Of a stretch of DNA of 64,000 nucleotides, positions 17,321 to 26,910 are shown one piece after another. The notes beneath the pieces are model-generated. The model saw nothing but the letters and a program-made list of their open reading frames with translations, was not told the origin of the DNA and made no database searches. The stretch spans positions 31,111 through 95,110 of IMG/VR virus record IMGVR_UViG_3300034023_001204. One strand, written 5' to 3'. Numbering within the stretch: the stretch's first letter is position 1; every line of letters starts with the position of its first letter. The stretch comes from a virus. A program made the translations under genes and the position numbers.

Positions 17321-17550
17321 TTTATTTTGTTTAATTTTTGTAGTATTTGTTTTTTAAGTGATAGTCTCATTTCTTTTGTAGCACCGTGCTCAAAAAATAA
17401 TCTCGTCTCGTTGTCATCGAGGTAAAGAATCCAGGGTTTGTCATCGATGAAGTTGAGTTCTTCATCTTCATATCCACTACCAACAAAATACTTGTCTTTT
17501 TGTTCCCGGGTGAGTGACATTTTAGGTATAACTATTCTTGATAAGGTCAT
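17308..17550 (-). CDS. Small protein encoded ahead of the sigma factor
   Basis: An 80-aa protein starting MTLSRIVIPKMSL and containing a hydrophobic-acidic stretch (PWILYLDDNETRLFFEHG) and a Lys-rich end. No family recognised. A TTG at 17595 would extend it by 15 codons, but a TTTG-N20-TACATTTG promoter lies over that extension, so the ATG at 17550 is preferred. The 13-bp overlap with the sigma gene suggests coupled translation. It might be a sigma partner or co-activator, by analogy with T4 gp33; this is inference. Confidence 0.55.
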   Translation of the reverse strand: MTLSRIVIPKMSLTREQKDKYFVGSGYEDEELNFIDDKPWILYLDDNETRLFFEHGATKEMRLSLKKQILQKLNKIKWNY

Positions 17551-17564
17551 CTTGATATTTTTTA

Positions 17565-17596
17565 CAAATGTAAGGATTTTTTCTTTGATCGACAAA
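17565..17596 (-). promoter_or_regulatory. Bacteroidota-type promoter of the sigma operon
   Basis: On the minus strand, TTTG (17593-17596), a 20-nt spacer and TACATTTG (17565-17572) match the Bacteroidota consensus TTTG / TAnnTTTG. The predicted start of transcription is just before the ATG at 17550. This suggests that the host primary sigma drives the phage sigma gene. Confidence 0.6.
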
Positions 17597-17662
17597 TTAT
17601 TTAATATTTTTTTTTGAGTAATCTAGCAAAATTATAGAGAATTCCCAGACAACACTATAAAA

Positions 17663-17670
17663 TATATATA
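17663..17670 (+). promoter_or_regulatory. TATATATA box before the 17689 structural gene
   Basis: Lies 18 nt before the ATG, followed by an eight-A run. It sits in the gap of about 90 bp with the divergent sigma operon. Confidence 0.5.
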
Positions 17671-17688
17671 CAAAAAAAAGTCTCCTTA

Positions 17689-20600
17689 ATGTCTCTTCAA
17701 AGTTCTTATCAATCAATAGCTGAACAAATAGTTGTGTTCAATAACAATATCGTTGAACTACTTTCAAAATTGAATAGTTTAACAACTTCACCAGATCCTT
17801 CAGTGAATGTTGAAGTAACAGATAACGCAGGTGTTCAGAGAGTATATTCACTGCCATCTTTCAGTTTTTTATCTAGTGAGATTTCTAGGTTGAACAATAA
17901 TATTAATGCAATATACGGGTTAGATGGTTCAGGTTCGCTAGTTCAACCATCAAATAATTCTAGTTTCAGAAAAATAGTAGCGGTTGAGATTAACAAAGAA
18001 CCAGTGGATATTACTAATCTAAACTCTGTTTCTAACTTTTCATCGAGTAAAAATTGGTTTTTTGATGGGTTACTGAACCCACAACTTTTTGTAACATTCG
18101 ATCTAGACGGAAAAATAGATGATGTGGTCGATAGGTGTCTTGTAAGGAGATATATTATATCTTTTGAAAAGACAGCTAGTGGAACACTATCAAACAATGG
18201 GCAACTTGCTTTGAATTCTTTTAATCTAAATTTCAGACAGAAAACAGATATTACACAAGAGAATTTACTAAATTGGATGTTGACAACACCAGGTGTGATG
18301 AACCCAACTAAACCAGAATACGATGAACAAGTTTTCGATCTTGAACCAAATTTTCTTCTTTATGACGGAATTTTCACAGTAATCAAAGCAGAGGAGGATG
18401 TCTTGAATAAAAGAATTTGGTATCATCTGAATACTTTAGATTATACTAATGTTGAAACTTCTGCGGTACTTCAACTCTCAATAGGAGACGAGTTAATTGT
18501 AAATTTAGCAGGATCCTCTACCAAATACAAAATATTAGAAGTTTCTCTTCTACAATCTAATCCAAGAATTCGGGTAGAAAGATCTCAAGGTTTCGATCCT
18601 GTTCCAATCGGGTTCAACTCACTAAAGATACACTCACCTATTAGATATACAAAGAGATTAAGAGTTAGTATAGGATATGATGAGAGATGTGTTGTTTTCA
18701 CTAAAGCTATAAATGGTTCAAATGGTATACAATCGAAAAATTGGTCTTTAGGTTCAGGCTTCTGGACAAATGATCTTATTCTCTCGTCTAGTGATAATTT
18801 TAACGGAACTCCTTTTGAAACCTTTTATAGTGGTCAGGTGTATGACTATGGTAAAGTATTGACAGATTTGGTTGCTAAAAAAATACCAAATCAGTTTTCT
18901 GCGGCTCTACCTTCGCCACCCGAGCTTTCATCTAGAAATTTTCAAGTAGTTCAAATAAATACACATTTAACTAACCAAATTGATTCTGCAGCACTAAAAA
19001 ATATTTATTCCCAGAATAAATCTTTACAATCTGAAATAGATCAACTCTCAAAAGCAATTCTAGAGAAAACAACACAACTACAAGTAACTAGATTTTCTAC
19101 ACCATCCGACAGAGAGCAGTGGCAAAATGAGATTGACCGTTTAGTAAGCCTGAAAGAAACAAAAACTCAATTATTTAGATCCAATTTAGACCAAATAACC
19201 ACTATTACAAATACTCTTAAAAATAAGGATAGTGCTAAGTATAGAGTAAGGGGTTTTTGGCCACTACCTCAACCAGTTATTGTTAGAGGTACACTTCCCC
19301 AGGAAGTCGTTCAATTTAGAGTTCAATATAGATATCTTAGTAATGACGGTAGCGAAAGTCCAGTTCAACTATTCAAATTATCATCATCTTCAACAGGTGT
19401 TGGAACAGTCAGAGGAGTCTTTTCGAATTGGACAGAATACAAAACCGATGTTCGTAAAAGAGTTTATAATTCTTCAAATGGTGAATATACTTGGCAGGTA
19501 GAAGATGTTTCCGATGCTGATACACCAAATATCAATCAATTGGATATTCCGATACAACCCAACGAAAGAGTAGAATTTAGAATAAAATCAATAAGTGAAG
19601 TTGGGTGGCCCGAATCTCCTGTTGAATCTGAATGGTCTCAACCTCTAACTATAAATTTTCCAGAAGATCTTTCAACACTAGTAGTAGAATCGGACTTCCT
19701 TCTTAAAGAAGCGACCAAAGATGAACTTAAAGTAAATATTCTAGATGAATTTTCATCAAGAGGCGTCGACACACACTTAGCGGATACTGTGGTCGCAAAC
19801 GATAAGACATTCTTACACAAAAGTGAGAATATTCTTTCTGGATTCAGAGATGATAATGGTATAGCAATAGATTTGTATTCATACCTCCAAAGTTTAGAAA
19901 ACAAAATAAAAAATCTAGAGTCACTCATAAGTAGAACTAGAAGCCAACTAAGTGTTGTTCTATATAGAAATAACGAAGAATTTATTGTAGGTAATGGTTC
20001 CGATCTAGTTTTCAATATTGAGTGTGAGGATTATGCACTACCATTTACTGGTGCCAGTCTAGCAAGTAGTTCGTCTATACCAACTGGAAGGGTCTACGCT
20101 AATAATATTTATGTTATCAAAGATTTCCTTCTTCAATTTAAAAATACTTCAGCCGATAGTCCACTTGGTATTTTATCTTCGAAAGAATATCTGAGTGGAG
20201 ATATCTACGATAGCAGGGTTCCCCAGGTCATTTGGGTGAATGATCAAGATGAACTTTTATTTTCCAACCTGAAAGGGGTATCAAATACACAACTAGATTA
20301 TCAATATTTATGGTCGGTAAATTATAACTCTTTAACTCAAAACTTACAAGCTACAAAACTCTCTGATAATATAGGAAATGATTTCTTGACAGTTGGAAAT
20401 AATTCATTAACAAATGTTTTAAGTTCAAATGAATTCAACTTGGGTTATAGTGAGAATGCTTTACTTAACTTTGTTGGTGACAACAACTCTCTATTCGATC
20501 CACAAAAATGGATTGATCAAACAGAGACAGTTGCTTCAGAAACAAAACTTTTAACAACATGTCATCCTTCGATCTCTCGTTTAGAAAACCTTGTTGAATC

Positions 20601-20877
20601 GAATGCTAAAAAAATCAAAGAAATAACCTCAAATAGTTCTGATTGGATTAATATATCACTACCAATTTATTTCAAATTGAATTCTTTAGATAATGTTACC
20701 AAAACAGGAGAAAATTACGAATGGATCAATCTCAACAATTCTACAAGAACAGTTAAACACACTAAAAAAATCAAATTTCATTTAGAAACTAATCAAGATA
20801 CAAGACCCTTTGTATTTACAGTAACATTCAATTTGAACAGAAATAAAGTAGTTGTTAGAGGTGGTGGGAATATTTAA
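17689..20877 (+). CDS. Large virion structural protein with fibronectin-like segment
   Basis: A 1062-aa protein, probably part of the baseplate or tail. The N-terminal helix (AEQIVVFNNNIVELLSKLN) and two coiled-coil stretches (about 440-505 and 725-755) flank beta-rich regions. Residues about 530-660 resemble a fibronectin type III fold (VQFRVQYRYLSNDGSESPV, then VEFRIKSISEVGWPESP). No signal peptide or enzymatic motif. It lies directly before the giant fibre gene at 20933 with its own TATATATA box. A T4 counterpart cannot be named from the sequence alone. Confidence 0.65.
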   Translation: MSLQSSYQSIAEQIVVFNNNIVELLSKLNSLTTSPDPSVNVEVTDNAGVQRVYSLPSFSFLSSEISRLNNNINAIYGLDGSGSLVQPSNNSSFRKIVAVEINKEPVDITNLNSVSNFSSSKNWFFDGLLNPQLFVTFDLDGKIDDVVDRCLVRRYIISFEKTASGTLSNNGQLALNSFNLNFRQKTDITQENLLNWMLTTPGVMNPTKPEYDEQVFDLEPNFLLYDGIFTVIKAEEDVLNKRIWYHLNTLDYTNVETSAVLQLSIGDELIVNLAGSSTKYKILEVSLLQSNPRIRVERSQGFDPVPIGFNSLKIHSPIRYTKRLRVSIGYDERCVVFTKAINGSNGIQSKNWSLGSGFWTNDLILSSSDNFNGTPFETFYSGQVYDYGKVLTDLVAKKIPNQFSAALPSPPELSSRNFQVVQINTHLTNQIDSAALKNIYSQNKSLQSEIDQLSKAILEKTTQLQVTRFSTPSDREQWQNEIDRLVSLKETKTQLFRSNLDQITTITNTLKNKDSAKYRVRGFWPLPQPVIVRGTLPQEVVQFRVQYRYLSNDGSESPVQLFKLSSSSTGVGTVRGVFSNWTEYKTDVRKRVYNSSNGEYTWQVEDVSDADTPNINQLDIPIQPNERVEFRIKSISEVGWPESPVESEWSQPLTINFPEDLSTLVVESDFLLKEATKDELKVNILDEFSSRGVDTHLADTVVANDKTFLHKSENILSGFRDDNGIAIDLYSYLQSLENKIKNLESLISRTRSQLSVVLYRNNEEFIVGNGSDLVFNIECEDYALPFTGASLASSSSIPTGRVYANNIYVIKDFLLQFKNTSADSPLGILSSKEYLSGDIYDSRVPQVIWVNDQDELLFSNLKGVSNTQLDYQYLWSVNYNSLTQNLQATKLSDNIGNDFLTVGNNSLTNVLSSNEFNLGYSENALLNFVGDNNSLFDPQKWIDQTETVASETKLLTTCHPSISRLENLVESNAKKIKEITSNSSDWINISLPIYFKLNSLDNVTKTGENYEWINLNNSTRTVKHTKKIKFHLETNQDTRPFVFTVTFNLNRNKVVVRGGGNI

Positions 20878-20911
20878 TTGATATCGTTCCTAGATGACAA
20901 CCTTCACTATT

Positions 20912-20919
20912 TATATATA
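20912..20919 (+). promoter_or_regulatory. TATATATA box before the giant fibre gene
   Basis: Ends 13 nt before the ATG at 20933; the leader AACGAAGGTAAAA follows. Confidence 0.5.
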
Positions 20920-20932
20920 AACGAAGGTAAAA

Positions 20933-23900
20933 ATGAAAAGTTTCTCCCTTTTAAGAACAAATGTTGGTCTTAGTGCTAATGTTAAAATCGTCGTAGATTC
21001 TGAATCAAAGATATCTTTAGATTCGATAGATTCGGATCCGATACTTTCCAGTTCTAGCTTCAAGAAGAGGCCCGTTTCACCATCAGATTATATAGGTGAA
21101 ATTTACGCAACTTATTTCAGGAGTTTCCCAAAAGAATTAATTTTCAAGATCAAATTTGATGGTGATAAAAGTTTGATGTTTCAAAACTTTGAAAATCAAA
21201 TTGACTCTTTGTATTTTAGTGGTTCATCAAATATAGGTAATAATAAAGATTACTTAGAAGAATTCGAGTTCTTTTCTCCGTTATGGATTGAAAGAAACGG
21301 TATCCCAAAGTGTTTTGTTATATTTAGAGTCGATGATCCAGGTTTAGTTGAAATAACAAGAAATAATTTTCGAGAACAGATTTTAGATAAATTGAAGTTT
21401 GTAAAGTGTTTTGATCTAAAAGGTAACAATTCTATATCAGAATGGTTAAAGAAGAATTATGAAGATAATGACCAGTTTCCAACGTCGAGTCTTTGGATAG
21501 ATTTCAGAGATTCTGAATTTTCTTATTGGACTGGTATAGATCTTTCAACTGGTTTATTTACCACAAAGTCTTCTATACTCAATAGTTTTCTTTCTAATGA
21601 GCAAACATATTTCGATTTTCAGAAAATGGTTTTTGAAGGGTGGGCCAACTCAGGAATTATCCATCCTAACATTCTAAATTTGAGTTTTCTGTTTGATGAT
21701 GAGCCAGCTACAAAGAATACACTTCGTAGATGGACTCTCAACCGGTATTATGGTTTTTATTTTGAAGACATCGAAGAAGTGAAAGGGATAAGTTTTTACC
21801 AACCGCAAAATTTGTCACCAAACATATTAATTGATGAAAATAATTTTCTTACCTCAACTAGTTCATCATCTCCATTTCTTGAGGAGTGGCGGATAAGAGA
21901 TTACACATGGATTCAAATACGAGGTGATTTTTATAAAGTGGAAAGAGTTATTTCAAATGAAATTCAGAACTGGAAAATTATTGCGGCGACTTCCTTTTCA
22001 GGTTTAACATCAAGTAGTTTAAATACGAATATCTGGACTGTTAACACAAATAATGAATTGAAACTACGAAATACCGAGTATCCATGTGACCCACAATTAC
22101 CAGAACAAAACATTAATATTGATAATTTCTCATCAGTCGATATATGGGGTATCAGTATTGACGATTCTTTCTATAGAATCCATAAAAATTCTAGCGGTTC
22201 CTATTATATTATATCTGATGGTGGATTTAGATTCACAAATGATATAATGGAGTATTATATAAATTTTCCAGAAGAGTCAGGCATAACCAAGATCGATCTT
22301 TTAGATGAAAATGGAAAACCAAAAATATTCAAAATATACAAGTTCAAATTTCTCGATATAAAGGATTTCGATATCGATGTTATAGATACTGTCTATTCTA
22401 GATACCAATACGAATTTGAAAGTTCCCTCAATATTAAAACTGATGAGCCCAAATTCTATCTTAGGGATTTTAAAGACAAGTCGAACCCGAAAGATTTTGA
22501 GAGGTTCAATCTATCAAACGAAATTACCTATCTACCCTCTTCTTCTGAATACACATCTAATTTGGAGACATTTAAGATCGACGGGGCAGATCTCACCGAT
22601 ATTTGGAGAAAGAATCCAATCTTCTTGAAGTGGGGATGGAAGAACTCTCAAAACACAAACGATTATCCATATCTTCTAAACAATTCCTTGTTATCTGATG
22701 AGTTTAATAGGAGTCCTAATAGTTTTAACTCAATCGTAACGAGAAGTGACCGAAACTTAGATTATTTCTATACCATAAATGCCGACGGACATTCATATTC
22801 TTTTCATAGTTTGCATGTCTCGGATTCAGATAGGAATTTTTATTTTGATATTGGAAGCTATTTTTCTTCATCTTCGGACTATTTTGTAGATTTTTTCGGA
22901 AAAACGTTCAGTTTCAATCTAATAAATGTTCAGGGATCGAGGAAATGGTCTAAATTCAACACAGGTAGGAGTGATATTCCAAATCTTACCCTCTTTCAAG
23001 GAATCAAATTCGCTCTTTCTAAAGTTGATTCAATAGATGTGAGTGGTCAATCAATACAAACCTTGAATCTGTTAAATGATAATTATTTTGATGATTGGAA
23101 ATTTTCAATATTACTAGATAGCTCCGAATTCAGATTTTTTACAGTAGAACAATGTCTCTTGCCTTGTTTCGCACAACAGTCTAGAAAAGTAATTAAGATC
23201 CCATCTTATATTGTTCCTGCCGATATTCTGAGTGCTACTTATGGTTTCATAAAAGGACATTTTGACTATTGGAAAATAATAAAAGAATCAGAGATTAAAT
23301 CCGAGAATTTCACATACTCGGGAGAACTTATACCAAATATTTGTAATTACACATATCCTTACAGGTATACAGCAGAAATATGTGGGAATACATCGACTAA
23401 CACTTATAGTATACTGATACCTGGGTATATAAGTGCCTCTGGATGGGGTTTCACACAAGGTGGTTTCTGCTGGCAATATAGTAACCCAACTATACCAGAA
23501 CTTGATTGTTTGGGTGTGACTACTATAGGAGAAACATATAGTCTGGCATCGAATTTCTGTCAATTCTGTCAGGATAATAATATAGGACAATATCAAACAA
23601 CAACAACTACAACAACTTATCCATCCATGAACGTGTTCGGATACACACCATTCACTCTATCTACTACTACTACTTCGACCACAACGATTCCATCAACACC
23701 TACACCAACAATTACTGACACTCCTACCGAAACACCAACTCAAACACCAACACAGACACCTACTGAAACACCTACACCAACAAATACCGAAACACCGGGT
23801 GCGTCACCACCTGAAACCCCAACTGAAACACCTACACCAACAAATACTCAGACTCCAACTGAAACACCTACAAATACTCCTACAAATACTCAGACTCCAA

Positions 23901-24907
23901 CTGAAACACCTACAAATACTCCTACAAATACACAAACACCATCTAACACACCAACGAATACTCAGACCCCAACCGAAACTACTACGGAGACACCAACCAA
24001 AACCCCAACTGAAACACCTACACCAACAAATACTGATACTCCTACCGAAACACCAACTCAAACACCAACCAATACCGAAACACCAACCGAAACTCCTACT
24101 GAAACATCTACACCGACAAATACCGATACTCCTATCGAAACACCAACTCAAACACCAACCAATACCGAAACACCTACCGAAACCCCTACCGAAACACCTA
24201 CCGAAACACCTACACCGACAAATACCGATACTCCTACAGAAACACCAACTGAAACACCAACACAGACACCTACTGAAACATCTACACCAACAAATACCGA
24301 TACTCCTACCGAAACACCAACTCAAACACCAACCAATACCGAAACACCAACCGAAACTCCTACGGAGACACCTACCAAAACCCCAACTGAAACACCTACA
24401 CCAACAAATACTGATACTCCTACAGAAACACCAACTCAAACACCAACCAATACCGAAACACCAACCGAAACTCCTACTGAAACACCTACACCAACAAATA
24501 CTGATACTCCTATCGAAACACCAACCAATACCGAAACCCCTACCGAAACCCCTACCGAAACACCTACCGAAACTCCTACTGAAACACCTACACCAACAAA
24601 TACTGATACTCCTATCGAAACACCAACCAATACCGAAACCCCTACCGAAACCCCTACCGAAACACCTACCGAAACATCTACACCAACAAATACTGATACT
24701 CCTACCGAAACACCAACTCAAACACCAACACAGACACCTACTGAAACATCTACACCAACAAATACTGATACTCCTACCGAAACACCAACTCAAACACCAA
24801 CCAATACCGAAACACCAACCGAAACTCCTACGAGGACTCCAACCGAAACTCCAACTGAAACACCTACACCAACAAACACTGATACTCCTACCGAAACCCC
24901 AACTTAA
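20933..24907 (+). CDS. Giant virion protein with Thr-Pro stalk, ending at an in-frame TAA in the stalk
   Basis: A 1324-aa product. Residues 1 to about 880 are globular and beta-rich; conserved-looking parts include [16 protein letters not shown] and [19 protein letters not shown]. Two Cys-rich stretches occur near 745 and 800-885. From about 920 to the end it is a stalk of [14 protein letters not shown] units. The frame stops at TAA (24905-24907), where other repeat copies have CAA. The same frame then runs on through 13 codons to the ATG of a LamG-like domain at 24947, so the ancestral gene probably covered 20933-25735 (about 1600 aa). Likely a receptor-binding fibre. Confidence 0.75.
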   Translation: MKSFSLLRTNVGLSANVKIVVDSESKISLDSIDSDPILSSSSFKKRPVSPSDYIGEIYATYFRSFPKELIFKIKFDGDKSLMFQNFENQIDSLYFSGSSNIGNNKDYLEEFEFFSPLWIERNGIPKCFVIFRVDDPGLVEITRNNFREQILDKLKFVKCFDLKGNNSISEWLKKNYEDNDQFPTSSLWIDFRDSEFSYWTGIDLSTGLFTTKSSILNSFLSNEQTYFDFQKMVFEGWANSGIIHPNILNLSFLFDDEPATKNTLRRWTLNRYYGFYFEDIEEVKGISFYQPQNLSPNILIDENNFLTSTSSSSPFLEEWRIRDYTWIQIRGDFYKVERVISNEIQNWKIIAATSFSGLTSSSLNTNIWTVNTNNELKLRNTEYPCDPQLPEQNINIDNFSSVDIWGISIDDSFYRIHKNSSGSYYIISDGGFRFTNDIMEYYINFPEESGITKIDLLDENGKPKIFKIYKFKFLDIKDFDIDVIDTVYSRYQYEFESSLNIKTDEPKFYLRDFKDKSNPKDFERFNLSNEITYLPSSSEYTSNLETFKIDGADLTDIWRKNPIFLKWGWKNSQNTNDYPYLLNNSLLSDEFNRSPNSFNSIVTRSDRNLDYFYTINADGHSYSFHSLHVSDSDRNFYFDIGSYFSSSSDYFVDFFGKTFSFNLINVQGSRKWSKFNTGRSDIPNLTLFQGIKFALSKVDSIDVSGQSIQTLNLLNDNYFDDWKFSILLDSSEFRFFTVEQCLLPCFAQQSRKVIKIPSYIVPADILSATYGFIKGHFDYWKIIKESEIKSENFTYSGELIPNICNYTYPYRYTAEICGNTSTNTYSILIPGYISASGWGFTQGGFCWQYSNPTIPELDCLGVTTIGETYSLASNFCQFCQDNNIGQYQTTTTTTTYPSMNVFGYTPFTLSTTTTSTTTIPSTPTPTITDTPTETPTQTPTQTPTETPTPTNTETPGASPPETPTETPTPTNTQTPTETPTNTPTNTQTPTETPTNTPTNTQTPSNTPTNTQTPTETTTETPTKTPTETPTPTNTDTPTETPTQTPTNTETPTETPTETSTPTNTDTPIETPTQTPTNTETPTETPTETPTETPTPTNTDTPTETPTETPTQTPTETSTPTNTDTPTETPTQTPTNTETPTETPTETPTKTPTETPTPTNTDTPTETPTQTPTNTETPTETPTETPTPTNTDTPIETPTNTETPTETPTETPTETPTETPTPTNTDTPIETPTNTETPTETPTETPTETSTPTNTDTPTETPTQTPTQTPTETSTPTNTDTPTETPTQTPTNTETPTETPTRTPTETPTETPTPTNTDTPTETPT

Positions 24908-24960
24908 ACACCAACCAATACCGAAACACCAACCGAAACTCCTACGATGACACCTACCAT
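23695..24960 (+). repeat. Long coding Thr-Pro tandem repeat
   Basis: About 1.27 kb of units such as ACACCAACTGAAACACCT coding TPTNTDTP and TETPTQTP, very similar to the repeat at 3638-4215. Large sub-blocks are repeated nearly exactly (for example around 24476 and 24580). Slippage and recombination with the other locus are likely. Long frames on the other strand are shadows. Confidence 0.85.
24905..24907 (+). other. In-frame TAA inside the Thr-Pro repeat (CAA to TAA)
   Basis: Other copies read CCAACTCAAACACCAACC; this copy reads CCAACTTAAACACCAACC. One C-to-T change turns a Gln codon into a stop. The frame continues into the LamG-like segment: 24947 minus 20933 is a multiple of three. It could be a real truncation, a mixed population or a sequencing error. 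Confidence 0.8.
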
Positions 24961-25735
24961 TACACCTACTGTTGTGACTCAGGATATAGACCAAACTGGT
25001 TTGGTACTTTACACTAATATATCCAACAGTTCAAGTTATCCAGGGTCAGGTGCTGATGTATTTGATTTATCGCCTAATACTTATACGGGGACAATAATCA
25101 ACTCTGGAAATGTTACCTATAATAGTGGTTCAACAAAATCACTACAATTTAATAACGCGACAATAAACACACCTTACATCACGTGGGGTTCTGGTGCTCC
25201 TTTAGCACGTAGTGCAAGTGAAATAACAGTATGTATATTCTTAAGACAAATAAGTATCCCACACGGAAATGCTGGTTTCAGATGGTCATCACTTATAAAT
25301 TTGGATTTTTGCACCGGACTGACTAGAAAGTTCAGTTTTTATATGTATAACACTTCCAATAATGTGAGTGTGGCGCCAAATTTGGCACTTGATTTCTTTG
25401 ATGGAGCTGGTGGAGGTGTTGGTTTCGGATTGGCATCAACAAACTGGATTGGCCAAGACCTTTATATTGTTGGAAGTTGTAAATCGGGTGTGGACAACGC
25501 CAAAGCATATATCAATGGTGTTCTACAATCACCAACAAAAACCGGTGTATCTGTCAATTCAACTCCGTCGGGAGGTGGAAGTGATTTAATGACAGGTAGA
25601 GGTCCTGGTTCCTGTTTTGATGGTTTTATTGGAGAAACTAATTTATACTCAATACATATTTACAATAGAACTCTAACTGACGCTGAAGTATTATCGAATT
25701 ATAATATTTTGAAAACACAATTTAATATAACTTAA
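24947..25735 (+). CDS. LamG/concanavalin-like lectin domain, distal part of the giant fibre gene
   Basis: A 262-aa segment in the same frame as the gene at 20933, separated by one TAA and 13 codons. After a short Thr-Pro start, residues about 20-262 form a LamG-like jelly roll: GLVLYTNI at the start, the middle strand KSLQFNNATI, AKAYINGVLQ, and the closing GFIGETNLYSIHIYNRTLTDAEVLSNYN, which is a family hallmark. Such domains bind glycans. It may be made from its own ATG, by read-through, or only in variants that have CAA. Confidence 0.7.
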   Translation: MTPTITPTVVTQDIDQTGLVLYTNISNSSSYPGSGADVFDLSPNTYTGTIINSGNVTYNSGSTKSLQFNNATINTPYITWGSGAPLARSASEITVCIFLRQISIPHGNAGFRWSSLINLDFCTGLTRKFSFYMYNTSNNVSVAPNLALDFFDGAGGGVGFGLASTNWIGQDLYIVGSCKSGVDNAKAYINGVLQSPTKTGVSVNSTPSGGGSDLMTGRGPGSCFDGFIGETNLYSIHIYNRTLTDAEVLSNYNILKTQFNIT

Positions 25736-25740
25736 AAAAA

Positions 25741-25920
25741 ATGAATACGCCAAAATTCAATCTGGGTGATAAAGTTAAAACCCTTAGTCCTGACCCACTG
25801 AGAGGAGTAGTAGAAGAAATATCTCTCAAAAATGACGTTATATACTACAGAATCAACATCATTGAATACGGGGTATTCATAGAAAAACCGGAGTATGACC
25901 TGGAACCAGACAACAATTAA
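25741..25920 (+). CDS. Small hypothetical protein, KOW/Tudor-like
   Basis: A 59-aa frame starting 5 nt after the stop of the LamG segment: MNTPKFNLGDKVKTLSPDP, then GVVEEISLKNDVIYYRI, ending LEPDNN. The GDKV...G.VEEI...YYRI pattern is like small SH3/KOW-type beta barrels, but this is a weak match. The codon pattern and A-run leader fit the neighbours, so it is likely real. Confidence 0.6.
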   Translation: MNTPKFNLGDKVKTLSPDPLRGVVEEISLKNDVIYYRINIIEYGVFIEKPEYDLEPDNN

Positions 25921-25948
25921 TTTTAAAAATCTATCGGGTTTATCGAGT

Positions 25949-26398
25949 TTACAGAAACGATTTCATATATCGATCTATTTCCATATCTTTCTCAGATTGT
26001 CTCTTGTCATAATTCTTTTTACCCTTTGCTACTCCGATTCTACACTTAATTATGTGATTATGCCAATACAACTCAAGTAACACACAGGTCAGACCCTTTA
26101 GACTTGTCAACTTATGAATTTTGATGATCTCCCTTTTTTTCAACAATAACTTTCTTACTCTAGAAACTTCATGTGAAAAAAATCCTCCAGAACAAGAAGA
26201 TTTAATATGAGTGTTTACAAGAAAACACTCACCATTTCTTACCTCTATAAAAGAATCACGAATTTGTATATCCGAATTACGAATAGATTTAACTTCTGAC
26301 CCAAAGAGTTGTATCCCTGCTGTATATTCTTCTTCTATATGATAATCAAAATAAGCCTTCTTATTTTTAATTATCAATCCACCCTCTAACTTTTTCAT
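25949..26398 (-). CDS. smpB: SmpB, tmRNA-binding protein
   Basis: A 149-aa protein with the SmpB fold from end to end: NKKAYFDYHIEEEYTAGIQL (about 12-31), SEVKSIR (33-39), RDSFIEVRNGECFLVN (about 46-61), RKLLLKKREI (about 80-89) and IGVAKGKKNYDKRQ (about 119-132). SmpB brings tmRNA to stalled ribosomes. The C-terminal tail (EKDMEIDRYMKSFL) is shorter and less basic than in cellular SmpB; this tail normally enters the mRNA channel. No tmRNA gene was seen in the window. It follows the thioredoxin gene with an 18-bp gap and is probably co-expressed with it. Confidence 0.92.
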   Translation of the reverse strand: MKKLEGGLIIKNKKAYFDYHIEEEYTAGIQLFGSEVKSIRNSDIQIRDSFIEVRNGECFLVNTHIKSSCSGGFFSHEVSRVRKLLLKKREIIKIHKLTSLKGLTCVLLELYWHNHIIKCRIGVAKGKKNYDKRQSEKDMEIDRYMKSFL

Positions 26399-26416
26399 TT
26401 TTTTTGGGTAAATGAT

Positions 26417-26803
26417 TTAAAAATCTTCAGAACCGGTATCAATATCACCCGTAGAGTTATCATTCATCAAACTCTTAAACATTTCAATCAGAACAGGTTT
26501 TGCAACCACTCCTGTCTTCTTATCTTTCAATTCTCCATCTTTATAGATAACAATAGTAGGAACACTCCTAACCTTCAAACTCAGGCAAGTCTCCACACAA
26601 TCATCGGCATCAACTTTACCAAATATAACTTTATCCTCTCCACCAAACTCTCTGGCTAGATCATCGATGACAGGAGCCATCATACGACAAGGACCACACC
26701 AAGAAGCTTTTACATAAACCACACGAACACCCGTTTCAATAAAACTATCAAAACTTTCGTCTGTTAAGGTAACTGGTAGTGTATAATCTGCTTTTATATT
26801 CAT
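26417..26803 (-). CDS. trx: Thioredoxin
   Basis: A 128-aa thioredoxin. The active site WCGPC is at 35-39, the cis-Pro region is VRSVPTIVIYKDGE (about 76-89), and the fold elements VIFGKVDADDCVETCLSLKV lie between. It could reduce the phage ribonucleotide reductase (NrdB at 55584) or act with DNA polymerase as in other phages. The C-terminal acidic extension (STGDIDTGSEDF) is unusual. It heads a two-gene unit with SmpB, after a TATATAT box. Confidence 0.93.
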   Translation of the reverse strand: MNIKADYTLPVTLTDESFDSFIETGVRVVYVKASWCGPCRMMAPVIDDLAREFGGEDKVIFGKVDADDCVETCLSLKVRSVPTIVIYKDGELKDKKTGVVAKPVLIEMFKSLMNDNSTGDIDTGSEDF

Positions 26804-26822
26804 AATCTTTAAGTATTTTTAG

Positions 26823-26829
26823 TATATAT
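26823..26829 (-). promoter_or_regulatory. TATATA-type box before thioredoxin
   Basis: ATATATA on the minus strand, about 20 nt before the ATG at 26803, followed by an A-rich leader. Confidence 0.4.
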
Positions 26830-26898
26830 TAAAAAAAGTATGTAAGTTGTATATATCATTATGTTGCACCCGACGCGCTGGAAACGAACTTTTTTCCG

Positions 26899-26906
26899 TA
26901 TATTTG
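26899..26906 (+). promoter_or_regulatory. TATATTTG, host-type -7 box 4 nt before an ATG
   Basis: TATATTTG fits TAnnTTTG and is followed by CTCT and the ATG at 26911. No TTTG is seen at -33. The gene at 54036 has nearly the same layout (TATCTTTA, CTGT, ATG). Confidence 0.4.
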
Positions 26907-26910
26907 CTCT

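Noticed and set aside
17551-17595. TTG start at 17595 for the gene ahead of the sigma factor
   Set aside because: A complete host-type promoter lies over this stretch and the ATG at 17550 follows it directly.
24905-24907. Reassignment of TAA to glutamine
   Set aside because: TAA ends many other genes in the window in normal places, and TAG and TGA are also used as stops, so a standard code fits better.
23804-24994. A 396-aa minus-strand frame and a 383-aa plus-strand frame over the Thr-Pro repeat
   Set aside because: They arise because the repeat period is a multiple of three and leaves other frames open. Their products are low-complexity Cys/Trp/Gly or Leu/His/Gln strings with no start context.
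26804-26910. Hidden tmRNA next to smpB
   Set aside because: The gap is about 107 bp, too short for tmRNA, and no acceptor-like or pseudoknot-like pairing is visible.
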